Shown here piece by piece: positions 33,801 to 37,131 of a stretch of DNA of 64,000 nt. Every line of letters begins with the position of its first letter. Position 1 is the first letter of the stretch. The position numbers and the translations under genes were made by a program. The notes under the pieces were generated by a model, which made no database searches, was not told the origin of the DNA, and saw only the letters and a program-made list of their open reading frames with translations. Source of the DNA: Paenibacillus bovis (GTDB lineage: Bacteria; Bacillota; Bacilli; Paenibacillales; Paenibacillaceae); NCBI RefSeq assembly GCF_001421015.2, contig NZ_CP013023.1:4581501-4645500 (forward strand), written 5' to 3'.

Positions 33801-35413
33801 TCGACCGGTACATAGGCACCGCCGGCTTTGAGTACGGCCAGCATGCCAACGACCATATCCAGCGAACGTTCCGCGATTACACCCACGAGGGAATCTGCAC
33901 CGATTCCATGGGCGCGCAGCTGATAAGCCACACGATTGGCCTGCTCATTCAGCTGCTGATATGTAAGAGAGTGTTCATCGATTTGTACAGCGATATGCTG
34001 TGGTGTACGCTGTACCTGCTGCTCGAACAGACCATGAATATTCTGCTCACGCGGATAATCCGCTTCAGCCATTTGAGAAAAGGACAGCACCTGCTGCTGT
34101 TCTGCTTCACTCAGCAGAGAGACGTCACCAATCGTCATTTCCGGATAGCGCACAATCTGTGCAGTGATCATACCCAGATGATCAACCATATTGGCGATTT
34201 CCGCATGGTCGAACAGCTCTTTGCGGTAATCGACATGCAGCATCATCCGATTCTCATCCAGCATCTCCGTAATATGCAGCACCAAATCATTGATCTCGTC
34301 TCCACAGAAGTCATAATCCGTCAAGATACGAATTCCTTCCAGATCGACCCAGCTGATCGGACGGTATTCCATCGATACACCGAATAACCGATGCAGATCA
34401 TTATGGTGATGCGCATCCCGCAAATCCTGAATAAGTTGATTGTATGGATACTGCTGGTGACGCAGCACCGACATTTGTCCACGGGCGACCCCTTTGACAA
34501 AATCAAGCAGCTGCATATCCTTGTCTACCAACGCCCGCTCGGCAATTGTACTGACGAACATACCCATCGTCTGCTTTTCCTTTTTGGTACGGCGGTTCGC
34601 CAGCGAAGTACCGATAACGATATCCTGCTGATTGGTCATTTTGTGCATGTACACATACATGGAGCTCATAAACAGCTGGAACAGGGAGATCCGGTTTTCC
34701 CGGCAAAAAGCATGAATCTCGTCCTTGAGATAACCAGGAACTTCAAAATGTTCCCGTACAGCCGCAGTGCTGACTGTCATCGGATTATACGATTTCCAGC
34801 CGGTCACTTCGGGGATATCGGCAAATTTGTCCATCCAGTACGCGCGATCCTTGGCATATTTCTCGGATTCTACGTACTCTTCTTCGGCCGTCAGATAATC
34901 GATATACGAGCAGTCTTCCGGGATCACCGGCTCTTTGCCCTGCATGAGCTCGATGTAATAATCGGTAAACTGGTTGCCGAACAGTACCATCGAGATTCCG
35001 TCGGAAATAATATGATGCACCTTGATATTCAGCCAGTATTCCTCTTCACTGATCCGTACGAACAGGAAGCGATACATGCAGGAGTCCATCACCGGCAGCG
35101 GCTGGCGCTTCTGCTCGTCGAGCCAGGCTTCCAGATGTTCCATGCTGTCAAAGTCTTCGAGACTGACACATTCAAACTGCTGTTCTTCATAAGGAACCAC
35201 GTATTGGCGCGGTTCCCCTTCTACGGTGGTAATGCGCAGGCGGAAAGCATCGTACTGGCGAATAACCAGATTGATTGCTTTCATAAAAGTAGGCAAATTC
35301 AGTTTCCCTGTCATTCGGATGGTAGCAGAGAGCTGGGATGCGGAAGTGCCTGGATACAGCAGCTCGGTGTACCATATCCGTTGTTGGGCATTCGTTAAGG
35401 AATATAGCTGCAT
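12812..35413 (-). CDS. fusA: Giant six-module NRPS of fusaricidin type, with a degenerate third adenylation domain
   Basis: A single protein of 7,533 residues forms the whole lipopeptide assembly line. Domain order (key residue): starter C1 (His133), A1, T1 (Ser997), C2 (His1177), A2, T2 (Ser2033), E2 (His2213), C3 (His2686), A3 remnant (3017-3118), T3 (Ser3168), C4 (His3352), A4, T4 (Ser4214), E4 (His4394), C5 (His4865), A5, T5 (Ser5725), E5 (His5905), C6 (His6376), A6, T6 (Ser7241), thioesterase (Ser7367 in GYSLGG). All C and E domains keep HHxxxDG. Codes read by eye: A1 and A4 DFWNIGMVHK (Thr), A2 DAFWIGGTFK (Val), A5 DLTKIGEVGK (Asn), A6 DFPNFCIVYK (Ala only by analogy). C3, C5 and C6, after E domains, have DCL-type starts (LTPMQKGMLFH). 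C2 and C4 are LCL type. The ATG at 35413 has AAAGGGAG 9 nt upstream; the in-frame ATG at 35434 has none. Confidence 0.95.
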   Translation of the reverse strand: MQLYSLTNAQQRIWYTELLYPGTSASQLSATIRMTGKLNLPTFMKAINLVIRQYDAFRLRITTVEGEPRQYVVPYEEQQFECVSLEDFDSMEHLEAWLDEQKRQPLPVMDSCMYRFLFVRISEEEYWLNIKVHHIISDGISMVLFGNQFTDYYIELMQGKEPVIPEDCSYIDYLTAEEEYVESEKYAKDRAYWMDKFADIPEVTGWKSYNPMTVSTAAVREHFEVPGYLKDEIHAFCRENRISLFQLFMSSMYVYMHKMTNQQDIVIGTSLANRRTKKEKQTMGMFVSTIAERALVDKDMQLLDFVKGVARGQMSVLRHQQYPYNQLIQDLRDAHHHNDLHRLFGVSMEYRPISWVDLEGIRILTDYDFCGDEINDLVLHITEMLDENRMMLHVDYRKELFDHAEIANMVDHLGMITAQIVRYPEMTIGDVSLLSEAEQQQVLSFSQMAEADYPREQNIHGLFEQQVQRTPQHIAVQIDEHSLTYQQLNEQANRVAYQLRAHGIGADSLVGVIAERSLDMVVGMLAVLKAGGAYVPVDPEYPEERIRYILEDSGVQVVLSQEHLQARIPFDGIWINIREAAAEGEAANLPHVSGPRNLAYVIYTSGTTGKPKGTLIEHKNVVRLLFNDRNLFDFDDRDVWTMFHSFCFDFSVWEMYGALLYGGKLIIVPSMVAKSPESFLQLLKQDKVTILNQTPTYFYQLMQAELAHAGSELNLRKIIFGGEALSPYLLKDWHDRYPNTQLINMYGITETTVHVTYKEIGAAEIAAGKSNIGVTIPTLSAYILDEQRRLQPVGIPGELHIAGDGLARGYLNRPETTAEKFIEHPFQPGERMYRTGDLARWLPDGNLEYLGRIDHQVKIRGYRIELGEVEAQILRIPSVLETIVLARPDEQGQDLLCAYYTASAELPAAEIRQQLTAAMPAYMVPSYFIQLDRMPLTSNGKLDRRALPEPVAGVQSAVEYVAPNTPEAIALAALWQDILGVQRVGMLDNFFESGGHSLRAAQLSSRIQQEFGCVISLRDIFQAPTLENMSLLLQSQIPTLYESIAPAAKMDYYPVSSAQKRLYVLSQLEGGETSYNMPGAFMMEGTLDTEQLQAAFRALIRRHESLRTSFHLQNGEPVQQIHEQVEFTLDRIEADEAQLDQVIEQYVRAFDLSQAPLLRAGLVSLGAERHLLLFDMHHIVSDGISIAILTEELSALYEGETLPELAIQYKDYAVWQREQLEQQRMKEMEAAWLSIFEEEIPALDLPTDYVRPAVRHFAGNRIDFAIGLQESEAIQQLTRETGTTLYMVLLAAYSILLHKYTGQNDLVIGSPVAGRPQAELEGTIGMFVNTLAMRVRPEGTVTFRDYLAEVRETVLHAFDHQEYPFDLLVDRLQLDRDSSRNPVFDTLFVLQNMDRSERGMGDLRFTPYPQEAHIAKFDLSLNAAEEADGLAFSLEYATSLYRRESIERLAAHFLKVMESISADPSITLNEIEIITLAEKQQILEQFNDTQVPYPRNSTIHELFVEQVKRTPDQIALVSGDRRMTYYELEQRSAALARTLLAQGLQPEEPVAVMSTRSMEMVVALLGILRAGGAYVPVDPEYPEDRVQYMLSDGGVKLMLVQDWEMAQGDFGVTILNLHDKHAYTDGHSLSQSAGHAESLAYLMYTSGTTGRPKGVMIEHRNVVRLVKNTDYVELNPSTRILQTGSVSFDASTFEIWGALLNGGRLYLADNDVILVAEQLKEAIRSWEINTMWLTSPLFNQLTQQDDQLFSGVHTLIVGGDVLSVPHVNRTLANHPQLTIVNGYGPTENTTFSTTHRIAGPIHGSVPIGRPIHNSTAYVVDKGFHLQPVGTWGELLVGGDGVGRGYLNQPEMTADKFLKDIIRPGEICYRTGDMARWLPDGTIEYKGRIDEQVKIRGYRIELPEIEAQILKLDAIRETAVIVHLDENGQKQLCAYYAADSECSPADVRHLLSQQLPGYLIPSYFVQVDRIPLTVNGKVDRRALPAPQTGVQQSGRTYTAPQTPAEQALARVWQEVLGTGPVGVHDHFFELGGDSIKAIQVSSRLLQAGYRMEMKQLFKYSTIAQLAPLLQSAVQQIDQSAVEGEMILTPVQRWFFGRNLQEPQHFNQAVMLYRAEGFDESLLEQAAAALVAHHDVLRAVFTAGTEGYTAWNRAADADRLYSLMIHDLRGQQQSADRIEQLATDIQSDMNLSEGPLVKLGIMRCDDGDHLLIAIHHLVVDGVSWRILLEDLAAAYEQAAQGQRVQLPLKTHSFREWGQALVDYVRSPQMSKHRNYWLSLQTEQIAALPADHQPESLKRSGSRSETIRWNTEETDQLLRQAHYAYQTETNDLLLAALGMALSNWSGQNRFLVNLEGHGREQIIPDMDITRTVGWFTTQYPFLLQPVDKGMTADWIKGIKEGLRRIPGKGIGYGLLTRMDEQLPADYQALAPEISFNYLGQFDQDLSNNGLELSPYSTGEAQSLHDQLEYKLDLNGAVVDGQLEMTITYHGEQYESSTIRQLADQLENSLREVLQHCLAQEYRELTLSDIMAKGISNAELEELVQHTRHIGEIQNIYNLTPMQKGMLFHHLLEPQDGAYFEQAAFDVKGSFEPDVFGRSLNLLVSRHDILRTNFHTAWGSEPLQTVFRDRPAEQIYEDLRGMSEDAQIEYMHTFANRDKTRGFDLAEGSLLRISILRTGEESFRLIWSFHHIIMDGWCIPLITREVFDYYFAYIEGKEPELHDVPPYSEYIEWLEQQDHEEAAGYWSRYLEGYRSLTTLPAIAEAAVQISTVTESATSATAQSSDVETGYIAEQLKYSTGESLTAQLEQVAREHGVTMNILMQSVWGVALQRYNHTHDVVYGTVVSGRPAEIHGVEQMIGLFINTIPVRVQTAPGMTFPQLMKQQQEQYVDAQPYSTHPLFEIQAATAQKQELVSHILVFENYPVEQEMEQNGGEAAAFEIKDAELQEQTNYDFNLVVLPGRDMQLMFQYNAAVYSPDDIERIQQHVVYLLEQVADQPQIAVDELTLIDTEHYQLPAWKLAADYPQESILSRLAELEQDAEQEQAYELVIVDRQLRHQAVGIMGELCMAVGALSDAVINQQISTMTASSHPLHDGEQVYHTGELARLLPDGTIEYMGRLADLELAGAASQADTVFQAPRTATELTLAAIWQDILGVDPIGIKDNFFDLGGHSLRVALMASRIRKELNREIKLREVFEAPTIAELAQVLDRQAEGAHDLITADITAAGVREYYPLSSAQKRLFILGQMENGKVSYNMPGVMKVDGPLDRYRLEEAFRDLIKRHAALRTVFVTVEGEPVQQILEQVPFAIHYEISDEEQAEQAISRFVRPFDLAQAPLLRVGLIQLGEERHLLLFDMHHIISDGVSMNILIEEVVRYYHGEQPEPLAIQYVDYAVWQQEHIRSEAMRQQEAYWLETFRGSLPVLDLPTDEVRPAVRDFAGHTISFRLDSELSESLHELAARTGSTLFMVLLAAYKTMLHKYTGQEDIVVGSPVAGRPYDSLQEMIGMFVGTLPLRTYPAGEKSFEEYVQEVKDIALQAFDHQEYPFEELVEKLNIPRDLSRNALFDTMFVLQNMEQTERTIQGLQFTPYELSHPAAKFDLTLTVTELDDTLECTLEYATSLYKQETIERMAGHFVQLVQSAVQQPTAPLAELDMVTPEEKAVLMLQSAGVPADYPREASIHNLFTAQAARHPEAVAVRLDDEFLTYRELDERTNALARKLRQQGVQRDHLVAVVADRSLEMIVGMLAILKAGGAYVPVDADYPEERIRFMLEDSGSQLLLLRSELRAQFDHFTGTMIELDHAASYSESTAPLESYNHQEDLAYVIYTSGTTGKPKGTLIEHRNVVRLLFNDCNLFDFGPGDTWTLFHSCCFDFSVWEMYGALLYGGCLVIVPAMTAKSPAQFLQLLKDRQVTVLNQTPTYFYQLMQEELGHEDSHLGLRMIIFGGEALSPALLGEWRSRYPHVQLINMYGITETTVHVTYKEITETEIALGRSNIGTTIPTLGAYILNEQRHLQPIGIAGEMYITGDGLARGYLNRPETTAEKFIEHAFVPGERMYRSGDLARWLPDGSIEYLGRIDHQVKIRGYRIELGEVESRLLQIDGIREAVVIAHTEASGQKSLAAYFTADIQLTASTLRSEMASELPGYMIPSYFVQMEQMPLTPNGKLDRRALPQPEAGVWTGAVYEAPRTPAEQALAEVWQGILGSQQIGIHDHFFDLGGDSIKAIQISSRLFQAGYKLEIKDLFKYPTIAELSPYLQQAGRTAEQGEITGAAELIPIQHWFFERHLAEPHHYNHAIMLHRADRFEEQALRSTMDAVIRHHDALRMIFRKGEHGYTAWNRSTEEGELYTLDIMNIRSAANPEEVILQEADRVQASFNLAQGPLVQMTLFQAEDGDHLLIVIHHLVVDGVSWRILFEDIAAGYEQALSRQPVTLPQKTDSYRLWANELAEYAAGSALEQERKYWNTISGSYIAPLPKDHDVAAGTVADSESVQIAWSAEDTELLLRQANRAYYTETNDLLLTALGMALRDWAGTEQVLINLEGHGREMILPDMDITRTVGWFTTQYPVRLEIPVHSDISPLIRQVKETLRSVPEKGIGYGLLKYLNSTGLTADAAEPEVSFNYLGQFDQDMDNNALSMSPYSVGQSLGGQTPLHYALDLNGMIADGQLSISIMYSRNQYEPERIHQLADMLKSRLTMVIRHCAVQEQPKLTPSDLLFKGLTIAQLDRLLERTASTGELEDVYQLTPMQKGMLFHSLMEPDSVTYFEQASFELRGNVNIEAFKGSLQALMSRHAILRTGFYSDIHDEPLQVVFRQKEMPVDYVDLRSLSSEQQQEWMQQYEAEDMTRGFRLDSDPLMRAAIFHLDHGCRVMWSFHHIIMDGWCIPIVTGEIFTHYTALCQNQQAQLPPAPQYGTYIEWLNRMDQDAASSYWKHYLADHEGHTLLPETAKKSGDAYVLEEQTLQLGHELTARLDQIARQHQVTVNTLLQSAWGIMLQQYNGSRDAVFGGVVSGRPAEIPGIEDMVGLFINTVPVRVQSLADDTFAGVMRRVQEQSLAGGAYDTYPLYEIQNYTEQKQDLISHIMIFENYPLDEQVEQSGNEDADALEVADFRMFEQTNYDFNLIVIPGQDIRICLRYNASVYQEETIARTRGHLLQLLQQVADQPEMPVDRLTLVTPAEQQMLLETWHGMIADYPQDRCIHNLFEEQALRSPDAVAAVCGERSMTFRELDEQSNRLANHLAARGLGKGNTVGLLMDRSPELIVSILAVLKQGAVFIPIDPEYPQDRTEYILQDSGVQILLTQRHLNGTVSFDGLTLEVDQPESYSENAQRPNVEVAHGDLMYMIYTSGTTGKPKGTMITHKGLLNYIWWAKKMYTNGTIMSFPLYSSISFDLTYTSIFTPLITGGQMVIYDAADKIGVIQQIVRENAVDILKLTPTHLSFFKDIQLPEQCRIRKFIVGGENLNTQLAHAIYEMYNGDVDIYNEYGPTETVVGCMIHRYDPTTDQGESVPIGLPADNFNIYLLNEQLQLVPVGVAGEMYISGDGVAPGYLNRPELTAERFMDDPFVPGRRMYRAGDLARRLPSGAIEYLGRMDHQVKIRGYRIELGEIEARLLDLPAVEESIVVAWKDPAGQTSLCAYFVADREWTISELREQLARELPSYMIPSYFVQLEQMPLTPNGKLDRKALPEPDLSTLSSSSTYVAPRTEAEQALAEVWQSTLGTSVVGIHDHFFELGGDSIKAIQVSSRLLNLGYKLEIKNLFTSPTIAELAPQLGQVRHLIDQSAVSGQVRLTPAQQWLFEHQQQDLHHFNQSVMLHYPGRMDTQALETSIVRITSHHDALRTVIRMQDNQMTAWNRSIQEGPFHTLDIIDLTAEANPVPMVAAHAQRIQESLSITEGPLMKLALFQCEDGDHLLIVIHHLVVDGISWRILLEDLENGYEQASRGEAIKLPQKTDAYRTWADQIARYADSEQAEIDRRYWSQLPDQFAQLPKDEHHPVLHVQDSESVTIEWSRETTAHFLKKAYRAYNTEANDLLLTALGMAVRKWSGLEQVAIILEGHGREELVPDLDISRTVGWFTSQYPVVLDMSTLEPGTAIKTVKEGLRRIPNKGAGYGILKYMSSDAGAWAHRREPEIAFNYLGQFDDGQTDGLLQMSTYPTGREVSGQMIQHQALNMNGLITDDTLKMTISYNQRQFRKETIDQLAGLLHECFSQIIEHCVSRQRTSLTPHDVLLQEATLELIEALEAQTASIGEMENMYSLTPMQKGMLFHNLLDSRSEVYFEQGRFELQGSFDIADFERSFKHMIQRHAILRTNFYSGYHDVPVQVVFRDRPFRIAYEDLRGWSGHEQQLQIDALMTRDKQKGFDLARDPLLRVTVMQTADDCHLLLWSFHHIIMDGWCMPLVIQEVFDTYAALHEGRVPELPDTVPYSRYIQWLNERGEEEASAYWKQYLYGYDRQTLIPQARLQGQAKQYQSEKMEFALGTVLTERLEQLARRHRVTMNILMQSAWGLVLQRYNASRDVVFGSVVSGRPAEIQGIESMIGLFINTVPVRVQAMEEDSFADLLVRQQQLYVQGHDYDFYPLYEVQAQSDQKQELISHIMVFENYPVQEELDERQVGGKSGFEITDVQMFEQTNYDFNLIVMPGPNLQVLYRYNGTVYDQESIEQIQSHLVQILERAATEPDMPVTHLDMMTAAEQSMILEQWNDTAAPVRTDSTLFSVLEQQAARMPHQPALISGSEQLSYDELNRKANALARTLRAKGVAPDQPVAIMLERSLDMMVGILAILKAGGAYVPVDPEFPEERIRYMLEDSGAQLMLTRSAWQNLIPLPHIQLVDIEDPASYDTDESNLEPLSGPEHLAYIIYTSGSTGQPKGVMIEHRSAVNLLDQLQAEYPMQQGDRFLQKTTITFDFSIPELFSWFFGPGTLVILPPGDDKNPAALLEAIEKYRITHLNLVPSMLQILVQQLKVSGHDSMRSLKYLFACGEILPSRLVGEYYKVAPYGRLENIYGPTEATVYATRYMTTPATADLPLVPVGKPYGNMEVLIVDEHARLVPVGVPGELVIGGKGLARGYLNKPELTAAQFTAHPYKPEERIYRTGDMARWLPDGNIEYLGRMDHQVKIRGYRIELGEIESQLLRIPAVQETVVLALQDAGGSAQLCAYFVATQPLSTAELRSALAEELPVYMIPSAFIQLDQMPLNVNGKLDRKALPAPEQLQSSADYVAPATALEQQLADIWSDVLGMERVGMNDNFFERGGHSLKVLTLIQRIQHELNVEIGLQTVFAHPVLKDLLMQIDQTASGSHSADEMEIIRFHSSSDRKVFCFPPRVGYSLGYYEMAKELQQDAEVIGLEFIGDRLQGEAMLKQYVDTITEIQPEGPYLFLGYSLGGNLAFEVARAMEAHGYNVSDVIMVDSMRKTARDEMTPAEMEHIVDTVLNSVADQYREFLANPDDREVVRSKMLVYSAYRNELINAGEIQANIHALIAEVDCSGMKPTDHLQWQRSTTGQYAEYPVQGTHDVLLDSEYVGPNTSVIRRILIEAAVTDRQQKPILS
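26060..26365 (-). other. Remnant of the module-3 adenylation domain inside the NRPS gene
   Basis: Between C3 and T3 the protein keeps a stub of the A-domain entry (AADYPQESILSRLAELEQ). It then jumps to a stretch matching core motifs A6 (VGIMGELCMAVGALSDAVIN) and A7 (YHTGELARLLPDGTIEYMGR), and jumps again to the pre-carrier linker (FQAPRTATELTLA). Motifs A1-A5, including the ATP loop and the substrate pocket, and A8-A10, with the catalytic lysine, are missing. The A7 Asp of TGD is Glu. Spacing to T3 Ser is 73 residues from the A7 tyrosine, against 164 in module 1. The reading frame is intact throughout. Confidence 0.9.
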
Positions 35414-35441
35414 TTCTGTTAACTCCCTTTCCATGATGGTC

Positions 35442-35855
35442 TTAACGCTTCAGATCGTAGGAGACGATCTCATCCGCTTCGAGGACGATTCGTTCGCCTA
35501 CGGAAGCTGTTCCTTTGCCAAGCACATAACCTTTGCGACGGCGAATCACTTCCACATACAGATCTATACGATCTCCGGCAGCAGCCTGACTGTGTACACG
35601 CACTCCTTTTAATGTGGTCAAAAAGGAAATGCCCGCTTCGTCAATCGTGGCAAAAGCCATCAGCTGTGCCAGTGCTTCCACAATAAGAGTAGAAGGCATA
35701 TAAGGCTGTGTATCACTGATATACCATTCATTCCGGCCGACCATTTTGTAACCTCTGGCCCAGCCGGATGTCTCATAGCCGGATACCTCATCGATCATCA
35801 CAAACGGATAACGGTGAGGAAGTACGTCAGGAATATGAATCTTGGTCAAATCCAA
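35442..35855 (-). CDS. fusB: FabZ-like hotdog protein of the fus cluster, catalytic histidine absent
   Basis: The fold is that of 3-hydroxyacyl-ACP dehydratases, cytoplasmic enzymes of fatty acid elongation. The 137-residue product keeps the FabZ signature LPHRYPFVMIDEV and the catalytic-glutamate segment LIVEALAQ (Glu60). The motif NEPFFQGHFPG, which carries the catalytic His in FabZ, reads NEWYISDTQP here, with Ile46 at the His position. Dehydratase activity is therefore doubtful. The start is taken as TTG at 35855: GGAAGGGAGAG lies 8 nt upstream and overlaps the stop of the preceding gene. An ATG at 35894 in the same frame lacks a site. The symbol follows the published fus gene order from memory. 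Confidence 0.85.
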   Translation of the reverse strand: MDLTKIHIPDVLPHRYPFVMIDEVSGYETSGWARGYKMVGRNEWYISDTQPYMPSTLIVEALAQLMAFATIDEAGISFLTTLKGVRVHSQAAAGDRIDLYVEVIRRRKGYVLGKGTASVGERIVLEADEIVSYDLKR

Positions 35856-35860
35856 AGGAG

Positions 35861-37102
35861 TTACTCTCCCTTCCATTTGCGTACAGCAATGCATACGTTA
35901 TGTCCACCAAACCCGAAGGAGTTGCTGATGGCTGCATTGACTTCCCTTTCCTGGCTTACATTCGGTACAAAATTCAGTTCCTTATCATCCGGATCTTCGC
36001 AGTTGAGCGTTGGTGGAACGGTGCTGTGCAGCATACTCTGCACCGTAGCGATCAATTCCACAGCTCCTGCGCCGCCCATCAGATGGCCGGTCATCGACTT
36101 GATCGAAGAAATCGCCAGATTCGGTGCATGCTCTCCGAATACTTTGCGCAGTGCATTTACTTCCATCTGATCGTTAAATGGAGTACTGGTTCCATGCGCA
36201 TTTACGTAATCTACATCTTCCGGCTGAAGTCCGCCGTCCTGCAGAGCCAATCGGATCGCATCGGCTGCGCCTGCACCGCTCAGATCGGGTGCTGTAATAT
36301 GATAGGCATCTGTCGTACAGCCATAGCCTACCACTTCCGCCAGAATCGTCGCGTTCCGCTTGAGCGCATGTTCCAGTTCTTCCAGAATGACTACCCCGGC
36401 TCCTCCACCGATCACGAACCCGTCACGCGCCGAGTCAAAGGGGCGGCTGGCCTGCTGCGGTTCTTCATTGCGTCTGGACAGCGCATGGATATTCGCAAAT
36501 CCTGCCAGATCGAGCTGACTGAAGTTCGCTTCTGCTCCGCCGGCGATGACCGCATCGGCAGTACCGTACTGGATCGTGCGCAGCGCTTCACCGATCGAGT
36601 TGCTGCCGGTCGCGCATGCCGTCACAACGCCAAATGACGGACCTTTGGCACCAAAAGCAATAGCGACTTCACCTGGCGCCGAATTGATCATCATGGCTGT
36701 AACAAAATGCGGCGATACCCGTTTCGGACCGATCTCGGTCAGCTTGCGGTAATTCTCCTCCACCACATCCAGACCGCCGGCTCCCGAGCCGATAACGACA
36801 CCGACACGGGACGCGTTCTCTTCATTGATGACCAGGCCGGACTGCTTCATAGCCTGATGGGCGGCAGCCAGTGCGAACTGGGTGAATTGTGCAATTTTGT
36901 TGGCTTCTTTTTTGCTCATATATTCCAGAGGATCGAAGCCCTTGACCTGGGCTCCAATCTTGGTGGGAATCTCGGATACGTCAAAATGGTCTACCAGACC
37001 TACACCGCTTCGTCCTGCGACCAGCGAGTTCCAGAAGTCTTCGGTATTCAGCCCGACCGGTGTGATTACACCCTGACCGGTCACCACTACACGCCTTTTC
37101 AA
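35861..37102 (-). CDS. fusC: 3-oxoacyl-ACP synthase II (FabF/KAS II type) of the fus cluster
   Basis: This condensing enzyme extends an acyl chain with malonyl-ACP, here presumably to build the lipid tail. The Cys-His-His triad is complete: Cys163 in TACATGSNS, His303 in NAHGTSTP and His340 in MTGHLMGGAG. A FabF-type Gly-rich GFGGHN lies near the C terminus. Starting at TTG 37102 gives MKRRVVVTGQG (413 residues, the usual FabF length) with AAAGGA about 10 nt upstream. A GTG at 37111 is alternative but abuts that site. The gene lies 29 bp after the TPP-enzyme gene and 5 bp before the FabZ-like gene. Confidence 0.93.
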   Translation of the reverse strand: MKRRVVVTGQGVITPVGLNTEDFWNSLVAGRSGVGLVDHFDVSEIPTKIGAQVKGFDPLEYMSKKEANKIAQFTQFALAAAHQAMKQSGLVINEENASRVGVVIGSGAGGLDVVEENYRKLTEIGPKRVSPHFVTAMMINSAPGEVAIAFGAKGPSFGVVTACATGSNSIGEALRTIQYGTADAVIAGGAEANFSQLDLAGFANIHALSRRNEEPQQASRPFDSARDGFVIGGGAGVVILEELEHALKRNATILAEVVGYGCTTDAYHITAPDLSGAGAADAIRLALQDGGLQPEDVDYVNAHGTSTPFNDQMEVNALRKVFGEHAPNLAISSIKSMTGHLMGGAGAVELIATVQSMLHSTVPPTLNCEDPDDKELNFVPNVSQEREVNAAISNSFGFGGHNVCIAVRKWKGE

Positions 37103-37131
37103 TAGGTTCACGTCCTTTATGGTTGTTGAGA

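Noticed and set aside
12920..35398. Many plus-strand and alternate-frame open frames of 60-570 codons opposite the NRPS
   Set aside because: They are antisense shadows of a GC-balanced, codon-biased giant gene. They are rich in Cys, His and Arg, have no ribosome sites, and the minus frame has continuous, well-matched NRPS domains.
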